A stretch of DNA of 40,536 bases from Klebsiella pneumoniae (GTDB lineage: Bacteria > Desulfobacterota > Binatia > UBA12015): positions 1-40,536 of the forward strand of contig CAMBZJ010000026.1 of assembly GCA_945872365.1 (NCBI GenBank), given 5' to 3'. The notes under the pieces were generated by a model. It searched no databases, was not told the origin of the DNA, and saw only the letters and a program-made list of their open reading frames with translations. Both the position numbers and the translations under genes were made by a program. This document shows, in pieces, positions 1-11,008 of the stretch (within the stretch, counting starts at the first letter, position 1; each line of letters starts with the position of its first letter).

Positions 1-1336
1 TGTTCGAATCGTCGAGCGCCGACGAACAGCGCGCCGCCTCGCCCTTCTTCTGGTAGATGTTCAAGGACTCCTTCGACGCCGAGAGTTCGAGCCCGAGCCG
101 CTCCTGGGTCGAGGCGAGTTCGTCGAGTTTCGCGATGCGGGCGCGCTGCTGGGCGCGCTGGGCACGCAGCTTCTCGACCCGTCCGTCGGCCGCGGCCTGA
201 TCGGACTTGGCCTCGGCAAGTCTCGCCTCGATGCCCTGGTAGGTCGGGTTCGCCACCGTGGTGGTGTCGGTGATGAGTTGCTTCTCGGTCTGGAGCAAGC
301 GCTTCGCCTCGGCGATCTGGCGATCGATGTCCTGGATCTTCGCACTCGTCGGCGCATACTTGGAGAGCAGTTCGGTGCGCTGCATCGTGAGTTCGAGGAT
401 GCGCGGCTTGATCAGCGCGCCCCCGTCGCCCCTCGCGCCCCCGGCATCGGCGGTGATGCGCTTGGGGTGGTTCTGGATCTCGCGCGACAGGAAGGCGACC
501 TTCGCGGTGCGCTCGGCGAGTTCCGTCTCCGACTTCAGCAGGTTGTCCTCGGTCTCCGCGAGGCGGCGATGCACGGCCTCGCGCTGCTCCGGGGCCACGT
601 CGGGGCCCTGGTTCGTGTAGAACACGGTGAGGGCCTGCTCGGCGTTGCGCGCCCGGTCGGCGAGCAGCCGGCTCTGCTCCTCGTAGAACTCGCGGGCCTC
701 GGCCTGCTGGCCGAGCTTGGCGTTGCGCTCGAGGTACTTGGCGACGAAGGCATTGAGGAATCCGGCCGTCTCCCGGGGATCGGTGCCGACGTAGGAGACC
801 TGAATCAGGTTCGAGCGAGGAATCGGCTGGACCGAGATCCCCGAGGATACGTCGCGCACCCAGGTATCGAAGGCGTTGGGCTCGGGGATCCCGTGCAGAG
901 ATCGGTAGACCTGCCCTGGCAATTCGAACGGCATGCTCAGGATCGAGAAGACCGCTGAAACCGCTCCCGATCCCGAGGAGCGCCGCTCGACCTCCGCCCG
1001 GCGCGGCTCGAGCATCTCGCGCACCAGCGACTCGCTGCTCATGAGCGCGACCTCGGAATTCACCTGCTGGTCGTCCACTCGTTCGACGGTCATGGTGTTC
1101 TGCGCGTCGGGCGAGACGGCGATGCGGGCGCGGTTCGTGCGCACGATCACGGTGGCGAAGGCCTGATAGAGCGGCGGGCTCAGGTAGGCCCAGACCGAGG
1201 CCAAGGCGAGCCCGAGAAGCGTCGGCAGCGCGATCAGCCGCCAGCGACGGGCGAGAGCGCCGAGGAGGCTCTGCCAGGGAGGGATGGACCCGGCGAGCGG
1301 ATCCCCGAGGGCCTGATTCTCTTCCAGGTTCACCAT
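1..1336 (-). CDS. Polysaccharide co-polymerase, Wzz/GumC-like chain-length determinant (partial, C-terminus beyond window)
   Basis: The translation starts MVNLEENQALGDPL and carries a hydrophobic segment at about residues 32-51 (LIALPTLLGLALASVWAYL), followed by a large periplasmic region. That region is rich in predicted coiled coil, with a long alternating Glu/Arg/Leu stretch at about residues 190-440. This is the architecture of the inner-membrane co-polymerases that set chain length and partner with Wza-type exporters. The reading frame is open to base 1, so any second membrane segment or C-terminal tyrosine-kinase domain lies outside. The ATG at 1336 overlaps the end of the wza-like gene (ATGGTGA), which implies translational coupling. 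The frame has no internal start-to-stop ORF of its own because it runs off the edge. Family assignment is firm; whether it is a GumC-only or a BY-kinase type protein cannot be seen. Confidence 0.85.
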   Translation of the reverse strand, partial: MVNLEENQALGDPLAGSIPPWQSLLGALARRWRLIALPTLLGLALASVWAYLSPPLYQAFATVIVRTNRARIAVSPDAQNTMTVERVDDQQVNSEVALMSSESLVREMLEPRRAEVERRSSGSGAVSAVFSILSMPFELPGQVYRSLHGIPEPNAFDTWVRDVSSGISVQPIPRSNLIQVSYVGTDPRETAGFLNAFVAKYLERNAKLGQQAEAREFYEEQSRLLADRARNAEQALTVFYTNQGPDVAPEQREAVHRRLAETEDNLLKSETELAERTAKVAFLSREIQNHPKRITADAGGARGDGGALIKPRILELTMQRTELLSKYAPTSAKIQDIDRQIAEAKRLLQTEKQLITDTTTVANPTYQGIEARLAEAKSDQAAADGRVEKLRAQRAQQRARIAKLDELASTQERLGLELSASKESLNIYQKKGEAARCSSALDDSN

Positions 1337-2061
1337 ACCGACGAAAGCCCGTATCCAAGCAGGAGTGCTGCGCCGGACGGCAGGTTCCGGTCGACGTAGA
1401 GCTCGACGAACTTGTTGACCTCTCCGATGGCGGAGCGGGGCACGAAAACGATGTCGTAGGGGCGCAGCATCACGTCCTCTTGCGGGTCGGTCCCGTTCTC
1501 GACTTTTTCGAGGTCGATGCTCTCGCCGCGCGGCCGGCCGTCGGGTCCTCGGCGGATCAGGACCACCTGGTCGCGCTTGGCGCTGATGAGGAATCCACCC
1601 GCCTGCTGGATCGCCTGGTAGAGCGTGGTCTGGCCCTGCAAGGACTGCATGCCGGAGGAGCCGACCTCGCCGGAGACGTAGACCCTCTGGCCACCGAACG
1701 TCTTCACGATGACCGTGACATCGGGGTGCGCGAGTTCCTTTCGGTAGCGCAGCTTGAGTTCCTCGCCGAGATCGCCCGGGCTCATGCCTGCCGCCTTGAC
1801 GTCGTCGACCAGTTGCAGGGTGATCATGCCGTCGGGGCGGATGGTCACCTCCTCGTTCAACTCGGGGTTGCGGTAGAACTTGATCGAGAGGACGTCGCCG
1901 ACCTGCATGACGTAGGGCGCCGACGCCGAAGAAGGGGCGGCCTCGAGCCTCGCCACGGGAGGATTGCCTGGCACGACCGGCGGCGTGCAGGCGCTGGCGA
2001 GCAGCAGGGAAGCCAAGGCCGCCTGCAGCCAAACGATCGCCACGGCCAAGCGCGTCACCAT
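1330..2061 (-). CDS. Polysaccharide export lipoprotein, Wza/GumB-like
   Basis: This 243-residue protein has an N-terminal signal peptide ending in a lipobox-like ASAC (Cys at residue 25). A Poly_export domain follows at about residues 48-118 (YVMQVGDVLSIKFYRNPEL, then RPDGMITL). An SLBB domain begins near VYVSGEVGSSGMQSLQG and runs to IVFVPRSAIGEVNKF. These are the features of outer-membrane polysaccharide exporters. It is shorter than E. coli Wza, as expected for the GumB/EpsA-like form. It is the first gene of a minus-strand operon with the downstream Wzz/GumC-like gene, and its stop overlaps that gene's start. A purine-rich run sits just before the ATG, and a sigma70-like promoter can be placed about 140 bases upstream. 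Its role is to form the outer-membrane channel for an exopolysaccharide. Confidence 0.9.
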   Translation of the reverse strand: MVTRLAVAIVWLQAALASLLLASACTPPVVPGNPPVARLEAAPSSASAPYVMQVGDVLSIKFYRNPELNEEVTIRPDGMITLQLVDDVKAAGMSPGDLGEELKLRYRKELAHPDVTVIVKTFGGQRVYVSGEVGSSGMQSLQGQTTLYQAIQQAGGFLISAKRDQVVLIRRGPDGRPRGESIDLEKVENGTDPQEDVMLRPYDIVFVPRSAIGEVNKFVELYVDRNLPSGAALLLGYGLSSVW

Positions 2062-2200
2062 CGACCTCCCCCCCCAGAGCCGTCGCCGCCCTTTCCGGCC
2101 CGACGATCCCCACCGCCACCCCGGAACGCCCGCACCGCAAGTGGCAAAACTTCGCAGCCACGGACGACCCTCGCCGAGGTCGCCTCCTGAGCGACCGCCG

Positions 2201-2230
2201 AGTATTTACGCGCCGCGACCGGCCAGTCAA
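2201..2230 (-). promoter_or_regulatory. Candidate sigma70-type promoter of the polysaccharide export operon
   Basis: Read on the minus strand, TTGACT (2230-2225) is followed after 16 bases by TAAATA (2208-2203), or after 18 bases by AATACT. This is one of the few AT-containing patches in the window. It would give an mRNA leader of about 130 nt before the wza-like start at 2061. Assigned from consensus only. Confidence 0.45.
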
Positions 2231-2270
2231 GGCAAACGCCATGGCGTCGCAAAAGAGTTCTCTTTTTGGA

Positions 2271-2286
2271 CCGACCGGGCGGTCGG
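2271..2286. repeat. Perfect 7-bp inverted repeat between the divergent wza-like and exosortase genes
   Basis: CCGACCG, two G, CGGTCGG. It lies in the roughly 300-base region between the start of the wza-like gene (2061) and the preferred exosortase start (2376), so it could be an operator. If translation instead began at ATG 2241, the repeat would fall inside the coding sequence. Apart from this repeat and the minus-strand promoter I see nothing else in this region. Confidence 0.3.
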
Positions 2287-2375
2287 ACTTGTGGCCCGAC
2301 CCCTGTCCAGGCGCATGGCGAGCCGTGGGCTTGTGCAGAAACCCACCCCTGCCTAGGTCAAGGGGCACGCGCCCT

Positions 2376-4007
2376 TTGAACGCAAAATCCGGGTCGAATC
2401 CGCCGAGCCTCGCCGGACGCCTGCGTCGCCCCGCCCTCTTCCTGCTGCTCTTCGCGGAGGCCGGCGTGACGGGCGCGCTCTTCGACGCCGAGCCGATCCT
2501 TTCGCGCGCCGACGGCTGGTGGGTCCGACTGCTCGCCCAGGGCGGCGCCGCGACGCCGATCGCGATTGCCATCGCCACCGCGGTCGTGCTCTTCGGCGAG
2601 CGCGCCTGGCGGGAGGGCCTCGCGGCGAGCACGCCGGGGGCTGCACCGCGCCGGGCTGCGGCGATCCTGCTCGCCCTGCAGGTCGCGCTCTTCGGCCTCA
2701 TGTTGTGGACCGGCTCGACCCTCTTCGGCGAGCGGCTGCGCGAGGTGCGAGCCCCCGGACTCTGGGCCACCGCATGGGTGCTGCTCGGTGCGGGAGCGAC
2801 GCTTGCCTGGACCGCCCTGCTCGTCCCGCCGCGCGCGTTGCTCGCGTTGCTGCGCGGGTGCGCCGGCCTGCTCGCCACCTGCGCTGCGATCGGCGCGCTC
2901 GCCTGGCTCGCGGGTCGCGCGACCGAACGCTGGTGGATGCCGCTGCGCGACACGACGGTCGGACTCGTCGAGGTGCTCCTCGCGGGCTCGGGCCTCGAGG
3001 TCGCCGAGGACGAGGCCGGGGTCACGCTCGCGCTCGGCGACTTCGCCGTCGCGGTCGGCAAGGCTTGCTCGGGCTACGAGGGCATCGGGCTCATGACGGT
3101 GTTCGTCGGGGTGTTTCTCGCCTGGTTCCGCGACCGGCTCCGCTTCCCCCGTGCGCTGCTCCTGCTGCCTGTCGGCGTGGTCGCGGCTTGGCTCGGTAAC
3201 GGCTTACGGCTGGCGGCCCTGCTCGAGATCGGCGCCCGGATCTCGCCGGAGATCGCGATGGGCGGCTTCCACTCCTACTCCGGCTCGCTCCTCTTCTCGG
3301 CGCTCGCGCTCGGTCTCGCCGCGGTCGCACGGCGATCGCCGTTCTTCGCGCGGGTCGGCGAGGAAGTGCCCGACGTCTCGCCGGGGAGCGACGCGGCGGC
3401 TTTCCTGATGCCCTGGCTCTTGCTCCTGCTCGTCGCGATGCTCACCGGGGCGGCGTCGCCCGGTGGCGTCGACCCGCTCTACCCGGTCCGGATCGCCGCG
3501 GCGATCGCCGTGCTGATCGGCCGGCGCGCCGCCTACCGCGGGCTCGCCGTCGCGCCGGCCTGGCAGGCCGCGGCGCTCGGAGCGCTCGGCTTCGCTGCGT
3601 GGCTGGCGCTTGCCGCCGCGGACCCGCGGCCCGCCGACTCGTCCTGGGATGCGGTGCGGGGCGCGCAGGGCACCGCCTGGTTCCTCGCGCGACTCGCGGG
3701 CGCGCTCGTCGTGGTACCGCTGGTCGAGGAACTCGCCTTCCGCGGCTACCTCGCGCGACGCATCGTCGACCGCGACTTCGCCGCGGTCGCTCCCGACCGC
3801 ATCGGGGCGCTGCCGCTCCTCCTCTCGGCCGTCGCCTTCGGACTCCTGCACGACCGCTTCCTCGCCGCGACCTTGGCAGGAGCGCTCTACGGTCTGGCCC
3901 TGCGTCGTCGCGGCCAGGTCGCCGACGCCTTTGCAGCGCATGCGACGACCAACCTCCTGCTGCTCGCCTGGGTGGCGGCGACGGGACGCTGGGACCTCTG
4001 GGGTTGA
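2376..4007 (+). CDS. xrtE: Exosortase E / CPBP-family protease fusion (VPEID-CTERM sorting system)
   Basis: This is a polytopic membrane protein with two enzymatic halves. The N-terminal half is an exosortase with the catalytic triad visible: Cys in GKACSGYEG, Arg in GNGLRLAAL and His in GGFHSYSG. The C-terminal half has the CPBP (Abi/CAAX-protease-like) motifs: EELAFRGYL, FGLLHDRF and HATTNLLL. Exosortases cut and anchor proteins carrying C-terminal sorting signals; this fusion matches the exosortase E/protease type tied to VPEID-CTERM substrates. I prefer TTG at 2376, preceded by AAGGGG, giving 543 aa whose N-terminus soon enters the first membrane segment. The frame is open back to an ATG at 2241 (588 aa), but that extension is Pro/Arg-rich and unlike a membrane protein N-terminus. 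It diverges from the polysaccharide export operon, a common setting for exosortases. No substrate with such a C-terminal signal is visible in the window. Confidence 0.85.
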   Translation: MNAKSGSNPPSLAGRLRRPALFLLLFAEAGVTGALFDAEPILSRADGWWVRLLAQGGAATPIAIAIATAVVLFGERAWREGLAASTPGAAPRRAAAILLALQVALFGLMLWTGSTLFGERLREVRAPGLWATAWVLLGAGATLAWTALLVPPRALLALLRGCAGLLATCAAIGALAWLAGRATERWWMPLRDTTVGLVEVLLAGSGLEVAEDEAGVTLALGDFAVAVGKACSGYEGIGLMTVFVGVFLAWFRDRLRFPRALLLLPVGVVAAWLGNGLRLAALLEIGARISPEIAMGGFHSYSGSLLFSALALGLAAVARRSPFFARVGEEVPDVSPGSDAAAFLMPWLLLLLVAMLTGAASPGGVDPLYPVRIAAAIAVLIGRRAAYRGLAVAPAWQAAALGALGFAAWLALAAADPRPADSSWDAVRGAQGTAWFLARLAGALVVVPLVEELAFRGYLARRIVDRDFAAVAPDRIGALPLLLSAVAFGLLHDRFLAATLAGALYGLALRRRGQVADAFAAHATTNLLLLAWVAATGRWDLWG

Positions 4008-4043
4008 GCCCGGCGGCAGCAGAAGGGCCGTGGCTCGACCGGA

Positions 4044-4065
4044 CCGCGGGGCCCGGTCCCCGCGG
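4044..4065. terminator. GC-rich hairpin between convergent xrtE and glgB
   Basis: CCGCGGGG, a 6-base loop, CCCCGCGG: a perfect 8-bp stem in the 78-base gap between two genes that end toward each other. There is no T-tract, so it is a candidate bidirectional terminator based on position and stem strength. Confidence 0.45.
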
Positions 4066-4085
4066 CGCGCCGCAAACCGGCGGCC

Positions 4086-6340
<2,255 letters not shown>

Positions 6341-6341
<1 letters not shown>

Positions 6342-7180
6342 CAGGGCAATCGCGCGGGGGGCGGCAGGCGGTCGGTGTATTCCTCGAGTGTGCGCCAATA
6401 GGGCATCCAGCGGTCGAGCACGAGGGCGCGCGTCCCGTCGACGCGCCACTGCGCGAGGGCGCCGTTCAATCGCTCGAGGAGATCGGAGTCCTGGCGTCGG
6501 ACGACCCATGCCAGGTCCTCGCGGTCGAGAGGCTCGCGCCGCAGCGAGAGGTCGCCCTCCTGGCCCGAGACCGCCCAGGCGACGACGGCGGCGTCGCCGA
6601 CGAAGATGTCGCTGCGACCGAGTTTCACCTCGGAGATCGCGACCTCCCGGGAGTCGGTCGGGAAGATCGCCTGCGAACGCGGGCACTTGTCGCGCACGAA
6701 ACGCTCGCCGGTGCCGCCCGCGAGCACGCTGAAGCGCGCTTCGCAGGGAGCGCTCCGGTTGGGGCCTGAATAGCGGGCGAGGTCGCCGCGCCGCATGAGC
6801 GCCATGAGCCCCGAGTGGAGGTAGGGTTCGCCGAATGCGACCCGAACCTCGCGGGCGAGCGAGATGCTGAGCCCCGACATGACGACGTCGACGCGGCCCT
6901 CGAGGAGTGCCGGGAGCAGGGTCGCGAACGGCAGGTCGACGATCCGGATCGGCCGCCCGAGCGTGCGCGAGAGCTCGCGGGCGAAGTCGACTTCGAGGCC
7001 GACGAAGCGGCCGTCGAGTTGGAAGGCGAAAGGCGGCGACAGGGAGTTGATCCCGATGCGCAGCGGCTGGACCTCCTGCACCCCCGGGGCGTCGCGCCTG
7101 CGGGCCGGCCCGCAGGCGGGCAGCATGAGCGTGGCGATCGCGAGGGCCAGGGCCACCGGGAAGATTCGTCTCGAGATCAC
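6341..7180 (-). CDS. Extracellular solute-binding lipoprotein, family 3 (amino-acid-type)
   Basis: I chose the GTG at 7180. It has a strong Shine-Dalgarno (GGGGAGG, 8 bases away) and yields a clean lipoprotein signal peptide, VISRRIFPVALALAIATLML, ending in the lipobox LPAC. The 279-aa product has the two-lobed periplasmic binding protein fold of family 3: LRIGINSLSPPFAF, the ligand-lobe segment GLEVDFARELSRTLG, LPALLEGRVDVVMSGLSIS, and a second lobe to LDRWMPYWRTLEEY. Such proteins normally feed polar amino acid ABC transporters or act as sensors. No permease, ATPase or sensor kinase gene adjoins it. Its stop overlaps the glgB start by one base, so it is cotranslated with a glycogen enzyme. 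The ligand is unknown. Confidence 0.8.
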
Positions 7181-7282
7181 GTCGCCCACCTCCCCGCGCG
7201 CTCGGCGCGTCGACTGCGAAGGTATGGGAAGCGGGCCGGGAAGCAAAGCCACGCCGATGCGGCTGAATGAGGCCGAATCAGC

Positions 7283-7312
7283 TTGACAGCCCGGCCGGCC
7301 CTGTCCTAGCTT
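7283..7312 (+). promoter_or_regulatory. Candidate promoter of the first copper-oxygenase-like lipoprotein gene
   Basis: TTGACA (7283-7288), 18 bases, TAGCTT (7307-7312). The -35 is a perfect consensus and the -10 fits TAnnnT. The expected start near 7319 gives a leader of about 60 nt before ATG 7380. Confidence 0.6.
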
Positions 7313-7343
7313 CCGTACCCGGCGGTACAGAACTGGCCCCCCC

Positions 7344-7360
7344 GGGAGGCGGCGCCTCCC
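7344..7360 (+). promoter_or_regulatory. Hairpin in the leader of the first copper-oxygenase-like gene
   Basis: GGGAGGC, GGC loop, GCCTCCC: a perfect 7-bp stem ending 9 bases before the GGAG ribosome-binding site (7370-7373). It could influence mRNA stability or ribosome access. The function is not shown. Confidence 0.3.
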
Positions 7361-7379
7361 AGAAAAAGCGGAGACCCCC

Positions 7380-9110
7380 ATGCGAGACATTCACCAAGGA
7401 ACGCAGCGCAGCTTCGCGCTTCTGGCCGCCGCGCTCGCGTTGGCCGCCTGCAGCGGCTCGTCGGGCGGTGGCGCGGACCCCGTCCCGGTCGGCCCGACCT
7501 GCGAGCCCGGCCGCGAGAGCTATGCGAGCACCTGGGAAGCCGTCCAGAAGCGGGTCTTCGAGAACAACGGCTGCAACCAGGAGTCCTGTCACGGCAGCGC
7601 CGGCCAGGGTGGACTCCAACTGGCCCCGGAGGTCGCCTACGCCCAGCTCGTCGGGCAACGCGCGAACGGCAGTTCGCTCGCACGGGTCGAGATCGGCGAC
7701 GAAGAGAGGAGCTATCTCTGGCTCAAGCTCGCCGCCGCGACGCGGCCCGGCAGTTACCCGGTCGTCGGATCGCCGATGCCGATCGGCCGGGCGCCCATCG
7801 CCGAGCAGGACCTCGAGCTTCTCCGGCTCTGGATCTACGCCGGGGCCTCGGAGAGCGGCGTCGTGAACGGGACGGAAGCGCTGATCGACGCCTGCCTGCC
7901 CGCCCCCGAGCCGATCGAGATCGCGGCGCTCCCGCCGCCCACGCCCGGCACGGGTTTCCAAATCCGGATGCCGCAGTGGGATCTCGAACCGAGCAGCGAG
8001 TTCGAGGGCTGCATGGCGACCTACTACGACGTGGACGATCAGGTTCCGGCCGAGTTCCGGGACGCAAGCGGCCGGCAGTTCGTCTTCGGTGCGAGCGAGG
8101 TGCGTCAGGATCCGCAGAGCCACCACGTCTTCCTCTACTACCCGACCGGCAACTACGCGCCCGGCGGCGTCGACGTCTACGACCCGGCTTTCGGCCAGTG
8201 GACCTGCCGCGGCGGCAGCGAGGCCGGCGTGGCCTGCGATCCCAAGTCGAGTGGCGCCTGCACCGACGGCGGCGGTCTCTGCGCGAGCGAGCTGAAGCGC
8301 AACTTCGGCTGCATCGGCTTCGGACCGTCGAGCGCCGGCTACAACGTGCTGATCGGCGGCTCGGGCCAGCCGGCCGCACGCACCGAATACGCGCCGGGCG
8401 TCTACGGCCAATTGCCGACCAAGGGCGTCATCTACTGGAACTCGCACGCCTTCAACCTGACGGCGACCCCCGGCGTGATGCACGTCGCGCTCAACTACGA
8501 GTTCACGCGCGACCGACGCTTCTCGGTCACCGGGATCGGCGACTTCTCCTCCATCTTCCGTCCGAACGCCGCGCCCTACACCCGCGAGACCTACTGCAAT
8601 GACCATGTCCTGCCCCGCGGCGCCCGGCTGTTCAGCCTCGCCACCCATACGCACAAGCGCGGCAAGCACACCTGGGTGACGCTCGGCGACGCAACGCAGA
8701 TCTACGAGAACTTCTCGTACACCGACCCGGTCCAGGGACGCTGGGAGCCGGCGCTCGCCTTCGACTCGCCGGACCCCGTGATGCGGACGCTGCACTACTG
8801 CGGCACCTACGAGAACGGCCTCAAGCCCGACGGGTCGCCCGATCCGGAGACGGTCACGCGGCTCTCGAAGCTGCGCAAGGCGACCGGCGGCCTGTTCGGC
8901 GGCGACTGCAAGCCGGTCGCCTGCACCGCCGGCCGGGTCGGCGACGCCTGCGACGGCGAGAACGACGACGCCACCTGCGACTCGTCGCCCGGCAAGGGGG
9001 ACGGGGAGTGCGACGCCTGCCCGATCACCGGCGGCGAGAGCACCGAGAACGAAATGTTCAACCTGTTCGGCCTCTACTACGTCGACCCGGCCGGGGCGGC
9101 CGGAGGCTGA
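7380..9110 (+). CDS. Lipoprotein with cytochrome c-like CX4CH domain and PHM/DBM-type copper monooxygenase-like domains (copy 1)
   Basis: 576 aa. The signal peptide ends in lipobox LAAC (Cys24), predicting an outer-membrane or periplasmic anchored lipoprotein. Residues about 40-165 resemble the small cytochrome domains of Planctomycetes/Myxococcota: C65-x4-C70-H71, a GSPMP segment (Met133) as possible distal ligand, and a LELLRLWIYAGA helix. The remainder shows, in order, the six metal ligands of peptidylglycine/dopamine monooxygenases: SHH (248-249), His356 in YWNSHAFN, THTH (423, 425) and Met559 in ENEMFNLFGLYY. The last segment closely resembles the eukaryotic DEMC...YY motif. A cysteine-rich insert lies between the first two sites and another (CDSSPGKGDGECDAC) before the Met. 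These enzymes hydroxylate C-H bonds with O2 and two one-electron donations; here the fused cytochrome may supply the electrons. GGAG lies 6 bases before the ATG. The substrate is unknown. Confidence 0.75.
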   Translation: MRDIHQGTQRSFALLAAALALAACSGSSGGGADPVPVGPTCEPGRESYASTWEAVQKRVFENNGCNQESCHGSAGQGGLQLAPEVAYAQLVGQRANGSSLARVEIGDEERSYLWLKLAAATRPGSYPVVGSPMPIGRAPIAEQDLELLRLWIYAGASESGVVNGTEALIDACLPAPEPIEIAALPPPTPGTGFQIRMPQWDLEPSSEFEGCMATYYDVDDQVPAEFRDASGRQFVFGASEVRQDPQSHHVFLYYPTGNYAPGGVDVYDPAFGQWTCRGGSEAGVACDPKSSGACTDGGGLCASELKRNFGCIGFGPSSAGYNVLIGGSGQPAARTEYAPGVYGQLPTKGVIYWNSHAFNLTATPGVMHVALNYEFTRDRRFSVTGIGDFSSIFRPNAAPYTRETYCNDHVLPRGARLFSLATHTHKRGKHTWVTLGDATQIYENFSYTDPVQGRWEPALAFDSPDPVMRTLHYCGTYENGLKPDGSPDPETVTRLSKLRKATGGLFGGDCKPVACTAGRVGDACDGENDDATCDSSPGKGDGECDACPITGGESTENEMFNLFGLYYVDPAGAAGG

Positions 9111-9247
9111 GGCGGCCGGTCCAGGCAGGCAACGCGAAGAGATACGAAGGGGTTTTCCCCGTCGGGGCTCCATAGTAGGCTCCGGCCGGAACGCCTTCAT
9201 CGGCCCGGGTCTTGCGCCCCGGCCCCGATAGACTAGGAGCGAGAGTC

Positions 9248-11008
9248 ATGAAGCGACCGATCGAACCAAGCCGAAACCACCGCCACGCGCGTGCCGCCTG
9301 CCGCACTCCACTTGTCATCGCCTGTCTGCTCGCGCTCGCCGCCTGTGGCGGCGGGTCGGGCAACGACACCGCGGGGCCCGTAAGCCCCGGCGATCCGACG
9401 CCCCCCGCCTGCGAGGGCACCAGTTTCGCGAGCACGTTCGACGCCGTCCAGCAGGTGGTGTTCGACGGCCAGGGCTGCAGCACGAACGGCTGCCACGGGG
9501 GAGCCAACCCGGTGGGCGGCCTCGACCTCACCGCCGGCAACTCCTGGGCGAGCCTGCACGACGTTCCTTCGCGGATCAACGGCGAGAAGCGCATCCTCCC
9601 CGGTTCGCCGACGCGCAGCGTGCTCTACCAGAAGCTCGCCGCGGCCACGCTCGGCGAGAAGACTTCCGGAAGCCCGATGCCGATCGGGCGCCCGGCGCTC
9701 TCCGAGGACGACCTGAACCTGGTGCGCTGGTGGATCTACGGCGGGGCGCCCGAGGATGGCGTCGTGCGCGACGCGATTCCCTACGTGCCCGGCTGCCTGC
9801 CCGATCCGAAACCGCTCGCGATCAAGCCGCTCGACGCGCCTCCGGCCGGCAAGGGCCTGCAACTCGTCATGCCGAGCTTCACGGTCCCCGCGGCCACCGA
9901 GACCGAGCGCTGCTTCGCCTCGTACTTCAACGTCTGCGACCAGGTTCCGGCGGAGTTGCGCAGCAACATGAACGGCATCGAGATGTTCTCGTTTGATGCC
10001 CGTGAACTCCGCATGGACCCGGGCAGCCACCACCTCATCCTGAACTGGTCGACGGTCGACCCCGACCAGCTCGCCGACCCGAGCTACGGCGGCTTCACCT
10101 GCCACGGCGGCGACAAGACTGGCGAGACCTGCGACCCGCGCGACCTCTCGGCCTGCGGCACCGGTCTCTGCGCGAGCGCGTTCCGCGAGGGCTTCACCTG
10201 CAGCGGCTTCGGTCCGACGGTCCCCGGCCAGGCGGGGCGCACGCAGTTCCCGATCGGCGGCGCACAGCGCTCGCAGGACTTTCAGCAATACCCCGAGGGC
10301 GTCTACAACCGCATCCCCTGTCGTGGGATCCTGCTGTGGAACACCCACAACTTCAACCTCTCCCCCGAGGACCAGTCGACCAACGCGCGGCTCAACTACT
10401 ACTTCGCCGACCCGGCGAACCTGAAGTACAGCGGCCAGGGCGGACTCGTGGGCCCGATCTTCCGGCCGAACAACCCTCCCTTCACGAAGGAGACGTACTG
10501 CTCGGACTTCCCGCTGCCGCGCGGCGCCCGCGTCTACCAGCTCTCGTCGCACACCCACAAGCACGGCGAGTTGTTCTGGGTGAACGCGCCCGACGGCACC
10601 AAGATCTACGAGAACGTCTCCTACAACGACCCGCAGGAGGAACGCTACGATCCGCCGCTCGCCTTCGACTCCGAAGTGGCGGCCGAGCGGACTCTCCACT
10701 TCTGCTCCACCTACAACAACGGCGTGAACCCCGACGGCTCCCCCAACGTGGAGAAGGTGACGCGGGCCTCCCGGGTTCCCGAGAGCGCCAAGGCACCGGG
10801 GTCGCTCGGCTCCTGCAGTCCGATCGCCTGCGTGAACGAAGGGGCGGTCGGGCGCGCCTGCACCGGCGAGAACGACGACGCCACCTGCGACTCGTCGACG
10901 GGCAAGGGCGACGGCGACTGCGACGCCTGCCGGATCACCGGCGGCGAGAGCACCGAGAACGAGATGTTCCTGCTGATTCCGGGCTACTACGTCGTGCCCG
11001 TTTCGTGA
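9248..11008 (+). CDS. Lipoprotein with cytochrome c-like CX4CH domain and PHM/DBM-type copper monooxygenase-like domains (copy 2)
   Basis: 586 aa from ATG 9248, which follows AGGAG by 8 bases; the in-frame ATG at 9212 has no such site and would spoil the signal peptide. Lipobox LAAC (Cys33). The cytochrome-like domain has C77-x4-C82-H83 and GSPMP (Met143). The copper-site pattern is complete: SHH at 261-262, His367 in LWNTHNFN, HTH at 435/437 and Met573 in ENEMFLLIPGYY. The motif order and spacing match copy 1, but the sequence between motifs has drifted considerably, so the duplication is old. It differs just after the Met ligand (LLIPG instead of NLFGL), which may alter the substrate pocket. 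Its stop codon overlaps the start of a methyltransferase gene (GTGA). The preceding intergenic region (9111-9247) holds a small GGGG-TTTT-CCCC-GTC-GGGG set of alternative hairpins but no convincing promoter, so readthrough from copy 1 is possible. Confidence 0.75.
   Translation: MKRPIEPSRNHRHARAACRTPLVIACLLALAACGGGSGNDTAGPVSPGDPTPPACEGTSFASTFDAVQQVVFDGQGCSTNGCHGGANPVGGLDLTAGNSWASLHDVPSRINGEKRILPGSPTRSVLYQKLAAATLGEKTSGSPMPIGRPALSEDDLNLVRWWIYGGAPEDGVVRDAIPYVPGCLPDPKPLAIKPLDAPPAGKGLQLVMPSFTVPAATETERCFASYFNVCDQVPAELRSNMNGIEMFSFDARELRMDPGSHHLILNWSTVDPDQLADPSYGGFTCHGGDKTGETCDPRDLSACGTGLCASAFREGFTCSGFGPTVPGQAGRTQFPIGGAQRSQDFQQYPEGVYNRIPCRGILLWNTHNFNLSPEDQSTNARLNYYFADPANLKYSGQGGLVGPIFRPNNPPFTKETYCSDFPLPRGARVYQLSSHTHKHGELFWVNAPDGTKIYENVSYNDPQEERYDPPLAFDSEVAAERTLHFCSTYNNGVNPDGSPNVEKVTRASRVPESAKAPGSLGSCSPIACVNEGAVGRACTGENDDATCDSSTGKGDGDCDACRITGGESTENEMFLLIPGYYVVPVS

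Noticed and set aside
9149-9167. GGGG-TTTT-CCCC-GTC-GGGG as a terminator of copper-protein copy 1
   Set aside because: Only 4-bp alternative stems and no T-tract follow; too weak to call.
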